Origin: Clostridia bacterium
GTDB lineage: Bacteria > Bacillota > Clostridia > Christensenellales > Borkfalkiaceae
Direction: 5' to 3'
NCBI GenBank assembly: GCA_017621155.1
Contig: JAGATP010000022.1
Coordinates: 1-33,661, forward strand
DNA: 33,661 nt
Under the pieces are notes generated by a model. It searched no databases. It saw only the letters and a list, made by a program, of their open reading frames with translations, and was not told where the DNA came from. Both the position numbers and the translations under genes were made by a program. This document shows, in pieces, positions 1 to 7,095 of the stretch (position 1 is its first letter; each line of letters opens with the position of its first letter).

Positions 1-21
1 ACCTGCTTATCCCCTTTTGGG

Positions 22-97
22 TGGTGCCTTGGGGCGGAATCGAACCACCGACAGGCAGATTTTCAGTCTGCTGCTCTACCGACTGAGCTACCAAGGC
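22..97 (-). tRNA. tRNA-Phe (GAA)
   Basis: Reading the minus strand, a full cloverleaf folds: acceptor GCCTTGG/CCAAGGC, D-arm GCTC/GAGC, anticodon stem GCAGA/TCTGC around loop CTGAAAA (anticodon GAA at 64-62), and T-arm GGTGG/CCGCC with a TTCGATT loop. The discriminator is A and CCA is encoded (22-24). It is the last of three clustered tRNAs transcribed leftwards. Confidence 0.97.
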
Positions 98-134
98 ATC
101 TGTGAGATTGCCGAAGCAATCTCACATAAAAGGG

Positions 135-211
135 TGGCGACCCAAAACGGGCTCGAACCGTCGACCTCCAGCGTGACAGGCTGGCGCTCTAACCAACTGA
201 GCTATTGGGCC
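135..211 (-). tRNA. tRNA-Asp (GTC)
   Basis: Minus-strand cloverleaf with acceptor GGCCCAA/TTGGGTC (one G-U pair), anticodon stem CCAGC/GCTGG around CTGTCAC (anticodon GTC), T-arm GACGG/CCGTT, discriminator G as expected for Asp, and encoded CCA at 135-137. It is the middle gene of the three-tRNA cluster. Confidence 0.97.
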
Positions 212-225
212 ATTCATTCGTTTTG

Positions 226-302
226 TGGTGGGCCTTCACGGACTTGAACCGCGGACCAATCGGTTATGAGCCGACCGCTCTGACCAACTGAGCTAAAGGC
301 CC
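226..302 (-). tRNA. tRNA-Met (CAT), probably elongator
   Basis: Minus-strand cloverleaf with acceptor GGGCCTT/AAGGCCC, anticodon stem GTCGG/CCGAT around CTCATAA (anticodon CAT), T-arm CGCGG/CCGTG, discriminator A and encoded CCA. The sequence resembles Clostridia elongator tRNA-Met. It lacks the initiator hallmark of a mismatched first acceptor pair. A tRNA-Ile2 with a lysidine-modified CAT anticodon is less likely. It is first in the cluster, nearest the promoter. Confidence 0.92.
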
Positions 303-345
303 CTATCTGACTGCGCGGGATTCGCCACTCACACAACGCTCGTAT

Positions 346-374
346 ATAATAACCCATTCCAACCTAAAAGTCAA
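346..374 (-). promoter_or_regulatory. Promoter of the tRNA cluster
   Basis: On the minus strand TTGACT (374-369), a 17-base spacer and TATTAT (351-346) lie about 44 bases upstream of tRNA-Met. Position and spacing fit a housekeeping-sigma promoter for all three tRNAs. The rest of the 303-593 gap is T-rich on the plus strand with no gene. The spoIIA promoter should also lie there, but I could not identify a convincing sigma-H motif. Confidence 0.75.
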
Positions 375-593
375 GCATTTTTCCAATTTTTTTTTGATTT
401 TTTCAAATTTTTTTCCAACCCTTTTTAGCCCTCTTTCGACAAAATTCCCAATCCTTCTCCCCCTTGAAAAATGATACAATACCGATACGCAAATTGTTAT
501 CCATTCGAGCAAATTTTAGAAAGGCGAAAGGACGCCGCCAAGGTTGTTCTAATTGATAACGGTTAGCCTACCCTGATTGATAGGAGGTTTTTC

Positions 594-902
594 ATGCAAA
601 TTCGTTTCGACGTCCGTTCTTCGATTCTCACCCTCTATTTAAGCGGAGAAATGGATCATCTCTCCGCACCCGAAGCCCGAAGACAATGCGATCGGATCAT
701 CGACGAAAACGCCTTTTGCGAAAGGGCGATTCTCGATTTGACCGACGTCAAATTCATGGACTCTACGGGGATCGGCTTTCTCATCGGAAGATACAAAAAG
801 CTCTCCCGCTTTTCCATTCCCCTTTTCGTCGCAAACCCTTCCCCCGCCGCAGACAAGGTCTTGGATTTGTCCGGCGTCTATACCATCATTCCCAAGCTGT
901 AA
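594..902 (+). CDS. spoIIAA: Anti-sigma-F factor antagonist SpoIIAA
   Basis: A 102-residue STAS-domain protein, the usual SpoIIAA length. In the family the unphosphorylated form binds the SpoIIAB/sigma-F complex and frees sigma-F in the forespore; SpoIIAB inactivates it by phosphorylating a serine. The expected site is visible as DSTG, with Ser57 matching Ser58 of Bacillus subtilis. The start is fixed by TAGGAGG eight bases upstream. It is first of three tightly packed genes (9-base gap to spoIIAB, which then overlaps sigF), the canonical spoIIA order. The B. subtilis operon uses sigma-H; I could not find a clear sigma-H site here. A leading dacF gene, present in some species, is absent. Confidence 0.95.
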   Translation: MQIRFDVRSSILTLYLSGEMDHLSAPEARRQCDRIIDENAFCERAILDLTDVKFMDSTGIGFLIGRYKKLSRFSIPLFVANPSPAADKVLDLSGVYTIIPKL

Positions 903-911
903 GGAGAAATC

Positions 912-1343
912 ATGCACAACAACTATATGAAATTGCAATTTTACTCTCTTCCCGAAAACGAACCCTTTGTCCGCGGATCTGTCGCCGCATTCTCCCTTCC
1001 CCTCTCCCCCTCCCTCTCCGAGCTTTCCGACATCAAGACGGCAGTCTCCGAAGCCGTGACGAACGCCATCGTCCACGCCTACCCGAAGGGCGTAGGCACG
1101 GTGACCATCGAGGCGAGAATCGAAAATAATACCCTGCACCTCAAAATATCGGATACGGGACAGGGCATCGAAAACGTTGAAGAGGCAATCCGCCCCTTTT
1201 ACACCACCTTGGAAAACGAAGAGCACTCCGGCATGGGCTTTACCATCATGCAGACCTTTATGACCGACTTTAGGGTAGAATCCAAAAAGAATGCGGGGAC
1301 TATCGTCTATATGAGCAAGACGATTCGGCAAAATGCTGAATGA
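912..1343 (+). CDS. spoIIAB: Anti-sigma-F factor / serine kinase SpoIIAB
   Basis: A 143-residue GHKL-fold kinase. It sequesters sigma-F in an ATP complex and phosphorylates SpoIIAA. The ATP-binding boxes are visible: N box EAVTNAIVHAY (47-57), G1 box DTGQGI (81-86) and G2 box HSGMGF (105-110). Length and gene position match known SpoIIAB. An AAGGAGA ribosome binding site precedes the ATG. Its last 11 bases overlap the start of sigF, which suggests translational coupling so that inhibitor and sigma factor are made in proportion. No key residue appears lost. Confidence 0.95.
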   Translation: MHNNYMKLQFYSLPENEPFVRGSVAAFSLPLSPSLSELSDIKTAVSEAVTNAIVHAYPKGVGTVTIEARIENNTLHLKISDTGQGIENVEEAIRPFYTTLENEEHSGMGFTIMQTFMTDFRVESKKNAGTIVYMSKTIRQNAE

Positions 1344-2052
1344 AAACGACTGCCTGATTCTCGTCCGAAGCGCCAAACAGGGGGACAACGAAGCCAAGGA
1401 GCGGCTTTTGACGGAGTGCTCGTGCCTCATGAAGAGCATTGTCAGGCGTTTTCTGGGCAAGGGAACGGAATACAACGATTTGTACCAGCTCGCGTCCATC
1501 GGGCTTTTAAAGGCGATTGACGGCTTTAAAGAGGATTTCGGGGCAAAGTTTACGACGTATGCCGTGCCGATGATTGCGGGGGAAATCAAGCGCTTTTTGC
1601 GGGACGACGGCTCGGTAAAGGTTTCGAGAGCCATCAAACAGCAGACGCGCGCCTTAAACGCCTTTATCGAGCGCTATACGCAAGAACACGGGAAAGCGCC
1701 CACCATGCAAGCGCTTTCCGAGGAATTTTCCATGGAAGAGAGCGAAATCGTCTTTCTCCTCGATTCCGCCAAGATGCCGATCTCCCTCTACTTTCAGGGG
1801 GACTACAAGGACGAAGAGAGCGGGGAGCTTTTAGACAGACTCCCCTCGAAAGACTTTCAGGACGAGTGGATCGAAAAACTTGAGCTCAAAGAGGCGATCG
1901 ACGCCCTCTCCGAACGGGAAAAGAAAATTATCCTTCTGGGATACTATCGGGATATGACGCAGAGCGAGGTTGCAAGGGAAATCGGCGTCTCCCAGGTGCA
2001 GATCTCCCGCATCGAAAGCAAGATTTTAAGGGAATTCAAAGATCTACTGTGA
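1333..2052 (+). CDS. sigF: RNA polymerase sigma-F (forespore)
   Basis: A 239-residue sigma-70-family factor of the SigF/SigG/SigB group. Region 2 (about 30-95) contains the core-binding and -10-reading stretch with DLYQLASIGLLKAI. Region 3 lies near 100-150. Region 4 (193-237) ends in the helix-turn-helix QSEVAREIGVSQVQISRIES. Being third in the spoIIA operon identifies it as sigma-F rather than sigma-G, which normally follows spoIIGA-sigE. The ATG at 1333 overlaps the end of spoIIAB. No terminator directly follows; the next terminator is after the small gene at 2322. Confidence 0.94.
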   Translation: MLNENDCLILVRSAKQGDNEAKERLLTECSCLMKSIVRRFLGKGTEYNDLYQLASIGLLKAIDGFKEDFGAKFTTYAVPMIAGEIKRFLRDDGSVKVSRAIKQQTRALNAFIERYTQEHGKAPTMQALSEEFSMEESEIVFLLDSAKMPISLYFQGDYKDEESGELLDRLPSKDFQDEWIEKLELKEAIDALSEREKKIILLGYYRDMTQSEVAREIGVSQVQISRIESKILREFKDLL

Positions 2053-2080
2053 ACTTTTGGTGAAAGATTGTCCTTTGCCG

Positions 2081-2109
2081 TTGCAAATTGCACGAAAAGG
2101 GTTTATAAT
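2081..2109 (+). promoter_or_regulatory. Vegetative-type promoter for the small gene after sigF
   Basis: TTGCAA (2081-2086), a 17-base spacer and TATAAT (2104-2109) precede the small ORF by about 20 bases. It suggests that the gene is expressed independently of sporulation as well as by read-through from spoIIA. Confidence 0.7.
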
Positions 2110-2130
2110 TTCATCGTAAGGAGGAACAAG

Positions 2131-2322
2131 ATGATCGATCGGGAAAAAAATTATCTCAAAGGCGACCCCTTGATTGCTTTTACCATTACTTACTACCGAA
2201 ATGAAGAAGGCCCGTGCGACAAACAGGACGCCACGGAGCTGATTATTCATGAATACGACCACACCGACACGCTCGTGAACTGCACTTATCGCGCATTGAA
2301 GCGCGAGCTGTGCATCTCATAA
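2131..2322 (+). CDS. Small orphan protein (63 aa) downstream of sigF
   Basis: I do not recognise this family. The ATG at 2131 is preceded by AAGGAGG at optimal distance, so the longer in-frame start at 2068 is unlikely; that one would also lie upstream of the -10 box at 2104. The protein is 63 residues, soluble, acidic in the middle (RNEEGPCDKQDATE), with two cysteines and no membrane segment. A sigma-A-like promoter sits in front and a strong terminator 25 bases behind, so it is a defined transcription unit. Small size and position after sigF might suggest a sporulation accessory role, but the promoter type argues for vegetative expression. Function unknown. Confidence 0.75.
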   Translation: MIDREKNYLKGDPLIAFTITYYRNEEGPCDKQDATELIIHEYDHTDTLVNCTYRALKRELCIS

Positions 2323-2345
2323 CAATTTTCTCAATTTCTCCCAAG

Positions 2346-2375
2346 AAAAAAGAACGGCTCACCCCGTTCTTTTTT
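2346..2375. terminator. Bidirectional intrinsic terminator
   Basis: AGAACGG (2351-2357) pairs with CCGTTCT (2364-2370) around a 6-base loop. A-run before and T-run after make it work in both directions. It serves the small gene (plus) and the helicase gene (minus), which converge here; its T-run ends one base before the helicase stop codon. Confidence 0.9.
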
Positions 2376-3623
2376 CTATCTCACAATGAGAAGCTTTTGC
2401 TTCGCCCGCGTGATTGCAGTATACAGCCACTTGTGTTTCTCCTCGAAGCACCACGATTCGTCGAATACGACGACGAAGTCGAACTCCGAGCCCTGCGCCT
2501 TGTGACAGGTGACCGCATAGCCGAATTCGAAGCGATTGGCGGGCTCTACGCCCTCGACGACCGCTTCGTTCCTCTTCCCGACCGTCTCGGGAACAACCGA
2601 GCCGTCCGATAAAAGGCAGACCATTCTGTCCTTGCCAAACCCGTAGCGGAACTCCCCCGCCGTGAAAATTCCCGCGTCGAAGGGGACTTCCGTGATGACG
2701 TCGGACAAAAATTCCGCCCGAAAGGAGCAAAGCGCCAGATCCCCCTCAAAGTACTGCAAATCGGACACATACCCCAAAATGCCGTTGACGAGATGGAACT
2801 CCTCTCCGTAATCGATGGTTCTGTCCCAATTGTTCAGCGTACAGATGAGCTTTTCTCCCTCCATGGGGAGCTTGTCCCGAAATCCGAGCAGTTCTCTAAT
2901 TTCCGCGTTCAGCTTTGCGCGCGTCGCGTTCGTCCCGCAGATGATCTGATCGGCTTCCCGCAGAATGCGTTCCCGATCGCGCCCGCGAAACCGCGCCCGC
3001 GGAATGACGCACACGGACTCCCCGTACACGCCGTAGGGAATGGTCTTTCCCTCCCGCGCCAGGGAAGCGACCGTCACGATGGGGTTATCCGCTTCCTGTC
3101 GGACGATTTCCGTCAATTCGTAATCGGGAACGAGAGAATTTCTGCCCGCCACGGGCGGAAGCTGGGCGTTATCCCCGCTGAAGAGGCATTTGACGCCGAA
3201 GCTCAATAAATCCTGCACGGTGTCGTCGTTGACCATCGACGCCTCGTCCACGACAATGAGCTTGATCTTGTCGTCAATCGTCGAGCGCTTTTTAAAGAAC
3301 AGCTTTTCACGCACGGTGACGACCCCGTCCTCGTCCACGTATTCCTCTTTGACCTCTTCTTTGCGGTAAATGAGGCTGTGAATGGTACTTGCGGGCGTTC
3401 CGTTCTGAATGAGGACGGTCGCCGCCTTCCCCGTAGGCGTGACAAAAACCGCGTCCTGATCGGGAGTGAGATAAAAGCACTCCTTTACGACGTGGTTGAT
3501 GAGAAAGGTCTTTCCCGTACCGGCATACCCCGCAAGCAGAAATACCTGCGCCGAACGGTTGAAAAACCAATCGAGCAAGCATTCCTTTGCCCGTTCCTGA
3601 TCGGCTGTCAACGCAATTTCCAT
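2376..3623 (-). CDS. RecD/Dda-like superfamily 1 DNA helicase
   Basis: A 415-residue SF1B helicase, an ATP-driven single-strand DNA motor moving 5' to 3' in studied relatives (T4 Dda, RecD2). Visible: Walker A GYAGTGKT (32-39), Walker B VVDEASM (124-130), motif III GDNAQLPP (150-157), a TEIVRQ stretch (171-176), a C-terminal UvrD_C_2 segment with GYAVTCHKAQGSEFD, and the motif VI-like YTAITRAKQ near the end. It lacks the long N-terminal region of RecD2, so it is closer to the compact Dda type. It could help replication-fork repair; a phage origin is possible but no phage genes adjoin. A -10 box lies only six bases before the ATG, so the mRNA may be leaderless. Confidence 0.85.
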   Translation of the reverse strand: MEIALTADQERAKECLLDWFFNRSAQVFLLAGYAGTGKTFLINHVVKECFYLTPDQDAVFVTPTGKAATVLIQNGTPASTIHSLIYRKEEVKEEYVDEDGVVTVREKLFFKKRSTIDDKIKLIVVDEASMVNDDTVQDLLSFGVKCLFSGDNAQLPPVAGRNSLVPDYELTEIVRQEADNPIVTVASLAREGKTIPYGVYGESVCVIPRARFRGRDRERILREADQIICGTNATRAKLNAEIRELLGFRDKLPMEGEKLICTLNNWDRTIDYGEEFHLVNGILGYVSDLQYFEGDLALCSFRAEFLSDVITEVPFDAGIFTAGEFRYGFGKDRMVCLLSDGSVVPETVGKRNEAVVEGVEPANRFEFGYAVTCHKAQGSEFDFVVVFDESWCFEEKHKWLYTAITRAKQKLLIVR

Positions 3624-3629
3624 GCGTTT

Positions 3630-3658
3630 ATTATAGCACAGCGCGCCGAAAAAGACAA
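3630..3658 (-). promoter_or_regulatory. Promoter of the helicase gene, predicting a leaderless mRNA
   Basis: TTGTCT (3658-3653), a 17-base spacer ending in TGC (extended -10), then TATAAT (3635-3630). Only AAACGC separates the -10 box from the ATG at 3623. Transcription would start at or beside the A of the start codon, leaving no room for a ribosome binding site. The nth promoter has the same arrangement. Confidence 0.8.
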
Positions 3659-3669
3659 GCGATTACAGG

Positions 3670-3689
3670 AAAAACGAACAAATTTTCGT
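3670..3689 (-). terminator. Weak intrinsic terminator
   Basis: On the minus strand ACGAA (3689-3685), a 6-base loop and TTCGT (3678-3674) are followed by a T-run at 3673-3670. It lies just past the stop of the membrane-anchored protein gene. The stem is only five base pairs, so this is tentative. Confidence 0.35.
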
Positions 3690-3692
3690 AAA

Positions 3693-4040
3693 TTATCCCC
3701 TTCTTAGAAAATTTGCCCAAAAATAGCGATCGCCGAGCTGCATGCCGAAGGAAAGCTCCCCCCGATCGATGGTGCCGTAGAGATTTCCGTCAAAGATAAT
3801 CTGCTTCGCCTCGGGATCATAGACAAACGTCCCCTCCCGCTCGAAGATTTCCCCTTGCGAAACGGCGCGATAACAATAGCCGTCCTCTTTGAGCTCGATG
3901 GTGATCTTGTCGAAGTCGTCCAAGAGGTTTTTTTCTCCCAACGTCATGCACTCGCAGGTGTAGAGGGAGAGATAGGGTTTTGAAAATTCATACAGAGAGC
4001 CGCCAAACAGCAAAGCGGGCAACAGAATGAGATTCCACAT
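3693..4040 (-). CDS. Small membrane-anchored or secreted protein, lipocalin-like guess
   Basis: A 115-residue protein if it starts at the ATG at 4040. A 20-residue-longer version starting with TTG at 4100 would run back into the proB ribosome binding site. The N-terminus (MWNLILLPALLFGG) is a hydrophobic signal or anchor segment without a lipobox. The remainder (CECMTLGEKN, FDKITIELKEDG, GTFVYDPEAKQIIFDGNLYGTIDRGE) has the alternating pattern of small beta-barrels, as in lipocalin-like proteins of Bacillota; that is inference. No clear ribosome binding site is seen. It diverges from the proB-like gene. Confidence 0.6.
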   Translation of the reverse strand: MWNLILLPALLFGGSLYEFSKPYLSLYTCECMTLGEKNLLDDFDKITIELKEDGYCYRAVSQGEIFEREGTFVYDPEAKQIIFDGNLYGTIDRGELSFGMQLGDRYFWANFLRRG

Positions 4041-4050
4041 GACAAAAGTA

Positions 4051-4079
4051 TTTGCATTTTTCGAAAAAAGTGCTATAAT
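4051..4079 (+). promoter_or_regulatory. Promoter of the glutamate-kinase-like gene
   Basis: TTTGCA (4051-4056) with a 17-base spacer, or TTGCAT with 16, precedes TATAAT (4074-4079). The ATG is 24 bases downstream behind AGGAGG at 4092-4097. Confidence 0.75.
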
Positions 4080-4102
4080 AGTAAAAAATTCAGGAGGCAA
4101 GC

Positions 4103-4921
4103 ATGCAATTCGAGGTCAAATTGGTCGGAAAAATCGGTTCGATGGCGCTCATCAGCCAAAAAGATAACCTCATCGACTATACGAGGGTTGCCCGTCTTTC
4201 CAGAGAGCTGACCCCCGGCACAATCTGGGTATCCTCGGGCGCGACGGAGATCGGCAGGCTCGACTATCGGAATCGCACGGGAAAAGAGCTTCCCGATTGC
4301 GAGGAGTCCAAGGCGGACTATGCCGCGCAGGGGCAATCCATTCTCATGGAAACGTACCGAAGGTACATCGATCCCGCTTTCAACGTCAGACAGGTTTTGG
4401 TCGAGCATCAGCACTTCAACGATCCCGAAAAGTGCGAACATTTGAAAAATCTCCTTCTTCGCTGCAAAGATCAGAACGCCATTCCCATCATCAACTACAA
4501 CGACTGCGTTTCCTCCGAGGAAAACAGAAGGCTGGAAATCGCCTCTCTCTCCGCCAAGGGCAAGGTCTACGAATGTGTGGACAACGACGAGACGGCGGCG
4601 CGCATTGCGACGCTCGTCCACGCCAAAACCCTGTTGATTCTCACGAGTGCGGACGGCATCTATGCCGACCCCGCCGATCCGTCCACCCTGATCGAGGAAA
4701 TCGCGGGCAGGGACGACGAAGCTCTCCTTGCGGAAATCGAGCGCTGCAAATCGTATTGCGCAGGCGCTTCGAGAAAACTCGCGGGAGGTGCGCGCGCCAA
4801 GCTCGAATACGTCAAAGAGGCGGCGCTTCAGGGCACGGAAGTTATCATCGCCAACGCGAAATACTCCATCGCAGAAGTGCTCGGCGGCAACGCTCCCTGC
4901 ACGAGAATCCACAAAATCTAA
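4103..4921 (+). CDS. proB: Glutamate 5-kinase-like amino-acid kinase
   Basis: A 272-residue amino-acid-kinase-fold protein. Glutamate 5-kinase phosphorylates the gamma-carboxyl of glutamate, the first step of proline synthesis. Family landmarks: N-terminal KLVGKIGS (6-13), VSSGATEIGRL (43-53), the AQGQSILMETY helix (75-85), VRQVLVEHQHF (95-105), IPIINYNDCVSSEE (127-140; family NENDTV), VDNDETAA (159-166), LTSADGIYADP (180-190) and the GGARAKLEYVKEA segment (228-240). It lacks a C-terminal PUA domain, as short forms do. Several signature residues differ from textbook ProB, and no proA or proC lies beside it, so a different substrate is possible. Confidence 0.72.
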   Translation: MQFEVKLVGKIGSMALISQKDNLIDYTRVARLSRELTPGTIWVSSGATEIGRLDYRNRTGKELPDCEESKADYAAQGQSILMETYRRYIDPAFNVRQVLVEHQHFNDPEKCEHLKNLLLRCKDQNAIPIINYNDCVSSEENRRLEIASLSAKGKVYECVDNDETAARIATLVHAKTLLILTSADGIYADPADPSTLIEEIAGRDDEALLAEIERCKSYCAGASRKLAGGARAKLEYVKEAALQGTEVIIANAKYSIAEVLGGNAPCTRIHKI

Positions 4922-4935
4922 CCCCATATAAGACA

Positions 4936-4973
4936 AAAAGTGCTTACACCCGACCCGGTGCAAGCACTTTTTT
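4936..4973. terminator. Bidirectional intrinsic terminator
   Basis: AAAAGTGCTTACACC (4936-4950) pairs with GGTGCAAGCACTTTT (4957-4971) apart from one A-C mismatch; the loop is 6 bases and the T-run continues to 4973. It separates the convergent proB-like gene and the membrane glycosyltransferase-like gene ending at 4984. Confidence 0.92.
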
Positions 4974-4983
4974 CGTTCTCAAT

Positions 4984-6489
4984 TTATTCGATGCGCTTCC
5001 AAAGCTCCAGCGGAATGCCTCCTTGATCGCTCGAAAACACCAACTCGTACCTTCCTTCGACCACTTCCATGCCCCCTTCGTCGGGATACTGGTAATTGCA
5101 CATCAAGAGATAGTCGGGAACTTGGTTTTCCACCATCTCCCACTGTTCCCTTAAAAGCTCGGGGAACTTGTAGTACTCCACGTTGACGATGCAGAAGTGA
5201 TTGTTGACAGGGAGGGTATCCGAAAGGGCGTAAACGCCCCAATCATAGCTGTAATAGCAAAGGAGGGAAGCGTTCTCCTCCTTGATGATCTGCGCGATTT
5301 GCTCTGCGGAGGAAAGCTGTTTGCTTGCCTTTCGCGCATCCGCCGTATCCACGGCGAAATAGGCGGAAAATCCAAGCGTGAACAGCACGAGAAAGATCGC
5401 CGTTACCCGATCAAACACCTGCGGCTTTTTGAAGAGAGCCCCTTCTTTTCTCTTCCCGACCAGCTTTCTCGCGAGGATGAGATATTCCGTGATAGCGACG
5501 GGATAAAAGGCAGCGAGCGGAACAAAGTAGTAACGATGCGTAACCGCGCCGAAGTAGATGAAAAAGGCGGTAAACGCAAAGAGCCCAAACATTCCCCTTC
5601 CCTCTTTGGGGATACGCCTCGTCAAAAGCGCCAATCCCGAAAAGGTCAAAAAGAGGGGTGCAAAGTTCCATGCGGCGATCTGAACCCAGGTCTCGATTTT
5701 CTCCCGCCAGCCCATATCCTTCGAATAGCCGGTAAGATTCATTTGAAAGTAAATGCGGAACAGTTCGTCGAGCGCGCCGTTTATCCAAAAGTAAAGGAGT
5801 GCGGGAAGGGACGCAAGCGCCATGCCCGCAAGGACGAGGAGCATTCTGTAAAACGCCTGCAAAAAACCCTGTCTCTTCCAACAGAGAATGCCCAAAATGG
5901 CGCACCAGCCGATCCAGAAGCCGAGCATCGTAAACTTCCACCAAAGGACGACGCCCGCCATGAGCCCGTTAACGAAAAAAACGGGAAGGTGCATTTTTTC
6001 TTCGCGCCATGCCTTCAGAAAGGTATAAATTCCGTAGGCGAGAAAGGGCAGGATAAATTCCTCCGCGGAAGCTCCCCGATCCAAAAAGGCAGCACCGTAG
6101 GTACATACGCCCGTCAGAACGGCGGCAAGCCCTTTCATCCATTCCTCTTCGGTAAAAAGCCCCGCGATCAGATAGGCAAGGTACAAAAACGCCGTTCCCG
6201 CGACCACTTCGAGAAGAAAAATCCCCAAAAAGGGATTCCCCGCATGGGGCAAAAGCGCATTCATGACCCCGTAAACGAGGTAAAGATAGAGTCCCTTGTG
6301 ATCGAACACGTCCACGTACAGAACCTTTCCGTCAAGAAGCGATCTTCCGACCGTCAGAAAGAGATTATCGTCCACCCAACTCTGCGTGCGGTAGAGGAAA
6401 GAGCATTCCGTCTCAAATGCCAAAAACAAAAAAGCCGACAAAAAGCAGAGCAGGAAGGCAAAAGCTTTGTTTTTTCTTTGCACCGTCAT
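4984..6489 (-). CDS. GT-C-type integral membrane glycosyltransferase-like protein
   Basis: A 501-residue protein with about ten hydrophobic segments. It resembles GT-C glycosyltransferases of the PMT/ArnT type, which move sugars from polyprenyl-phosphate donors to acceptors outside the membrane. The first extracellular loop carries an acidic pair (SWVDDNLFLT) and a following DHKGLYLYLVYG stretch typical of these proteins; the C-terminal about 100 residues are soluble. RBS AGAGG precedes the ATG at 6489. Substrate cannot be inferred. A second GT-C-like protein lies at 15621-17150, but the two are not obviously close paralogues. It is flanked by a terminator downstream and a TATAAT box upstream. 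Confidence 0.68.
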   Translation of the reverse strand: MTVQRKNKAFAFLLCFLSAFLFLAFETECSFLYRTQSWVDDNLFLTVGRSLLDGKVLYVDVFDHKGLYLYLVYGVMNALLPHAGNPFLGIFLLEVVAGTAFLYLAYLIAGLFTEEEWMKGLAAVLTGVCTYGAAFLDRGASAEEFILPFLAYGIYTFLKAWREEKMHLPVFFVNGLMAGVVLWWKFTMLGFWIGWCAILGILCWKRQGFLQAFYRMLLVLAGMALASLPALLYFWINGALDELFRIYFQMNLTGYSKDMGWREKIETWVQIAAWNFAPLFLTFSGLALLTRRIPKEGRGMFGLFAFTAFFIYFGAVTHRYYFVPLAAFYPVAITEYLILARKLVGKRKEGALFKKPQVFDRVTAIFLVLFTLGFSAYFAVDTADARKASKQLSSAEQIAQIIKEENASLLCYYSYDWGVYALSDTLPVNNHFCIVNVEYYKFPELLREQWEMVENQVPDYLLMCNYQYPDEGGMEVVEGRYELVFSSDQGGIPLELWKRIE

Positions 6490-6518
6490 ACGCTACCTCT
6501 TTTCGACTCATTGTCCCT

Positions 6519-6524
6519 ATTATA
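6519..6524 (-). promoter_or_regulatory. Probable -10 box for the GT-C gene
   Basis: TATAAT on the minus strand about 30 bases upstream of the start. A matching -35 is poor (TGTACT at 17 bases), so only the -10 is called. Confidence 0.45.
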
Positions 6525-6570
6525 CACGCTTTTTCGCCAAAAGTACAGCGTTTTTTCGAGATTGACCCGA

Positions 6571-6846
6571 TTAATTCTTTAATTTAGAAAGGGATTCCCT
6601 CTTTTGTTCGAGTTCGGAGCGTCCCGCTTCCTCCACCTCGTAATAATTGCGGCTATCCAGCTGCTCAAACAGGTTGAGCTGCTCCTCCGCGACCGATTGC
6701 AGACAGGAAAACAGCTCCTTCCGATAGGCTTTTTCCGTCCCCTCCGCAATGGCGTAAGTGTAAAGGCTCATCAGCCTCTTCTCCGTAGAAAGCATGTCAA
6801 ACAGAGAATCTCTCTCGTTCAGCGTCGTCGATTGTCTGTCCTTCAT
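6571..6846 (-). CDS. CotF-type spore-coat family protein
   Basis: A 91-residue, mostly helical, hydrophilic protein. Its MLSTEKRLMSLYTYAIAEG and LFSCLQSVAEEQLNLFEQL segments fit the Coat F/ferritin-like helix-bundle family of small spore-coat proteins in Clostridia. Length is typical of the short clostridial members. Its ATG overlaps the stop of the upstream gene by four bases (ATGA), so the pair is co-translated. The function, presence in or assembly of the coat, is from the family; nothing here shows localisation. Confidence 0.65.
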   Translation of the reverse strand: MKDRQSTTLNERDSLFDMLSTEKRLMSLYTYAIAEGTEKAYRKELFSCLQSVAEEQLNLFEQLDSRNYYEVEEAGRSELEQKRESLSKLKN

Positions 6847-7037
6847 GCTTCCCCTCCCAACAAGTTCATAAGCTTCGAGAACCTGTTTTCATGCGCCGCG
6901 CCGATGCGGTTGAGGCATTCGGACAGCGCGGTATCCGTCAAAATTCCGCCGTACAGCTTTGCCTTTTTTGCGGCGAGCCGTTCATTTTCCATCAGTTCGG
7001 AAAGGCAATCCAATTCCTTTTTGGTCAAATGTTTCAT
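6843..7037 (-). CDS. Small CotF-operon partner protein (64 aa)
   Basis: A 64-residue helical protein (KKELDCLSELMENERLAAKK near the N-terminus, CLNRIGAAHENRFSKLMNLL near the C-terminus) of the kind that precedes CotF-like genes in Clostridia. It resembles one half of the same ferritin-like bundle. Its ribosome binding site GGAGG is inside the 3' arm of a hairpin with a T-run (7046-7070, T-run 7045-7041), so translation may be hindered on read-through transcripts. It overlaps the next coat gene by four bases. Confidence in the ORF is good; the functional name is inferred from the neighbour. Confidence 0.62.
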   Translation of the reverse strand: MKHLTKKELDCLSELMENERLAAKKAKLYGGILTDTALSECLNRIGAAHENRFSKLMNLLGGEA

Positions 7038-7040
7038 AGA

Positions 7041-7070
7041 AAAAACCTCCGCACGAAGTATGTGCGAAGG
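7041..7070 (-). terminator. Terminator hairpin overlapping a ribosome binding site
   Basis: In the minus-strand RNA, CCTTCGCAC (7070-7062) pairs with GTGCGGAGG (7054-7046) over nine base pairs including one G-U, around a 7-base loop. The arm is followed by five U (7045-7041) and then CUAUG. It is a good intrinsic terminator for nth, yet the GGAGG in its 3' arm is also the only Shine-Dalgarno of the downstream coat-type gene. Confidence 0.75.
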
Positions 7071-7095
7071 GTCTTTTGTTCATGCAAAAAGAGGG

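Noticed and set aside
303..593. Sigma-H promoter for spoIIA
   Set aside because: Expected from Bacillus, but no AGGAWWT/GAAT pair with proper spacing was found; only isolated partial matches.
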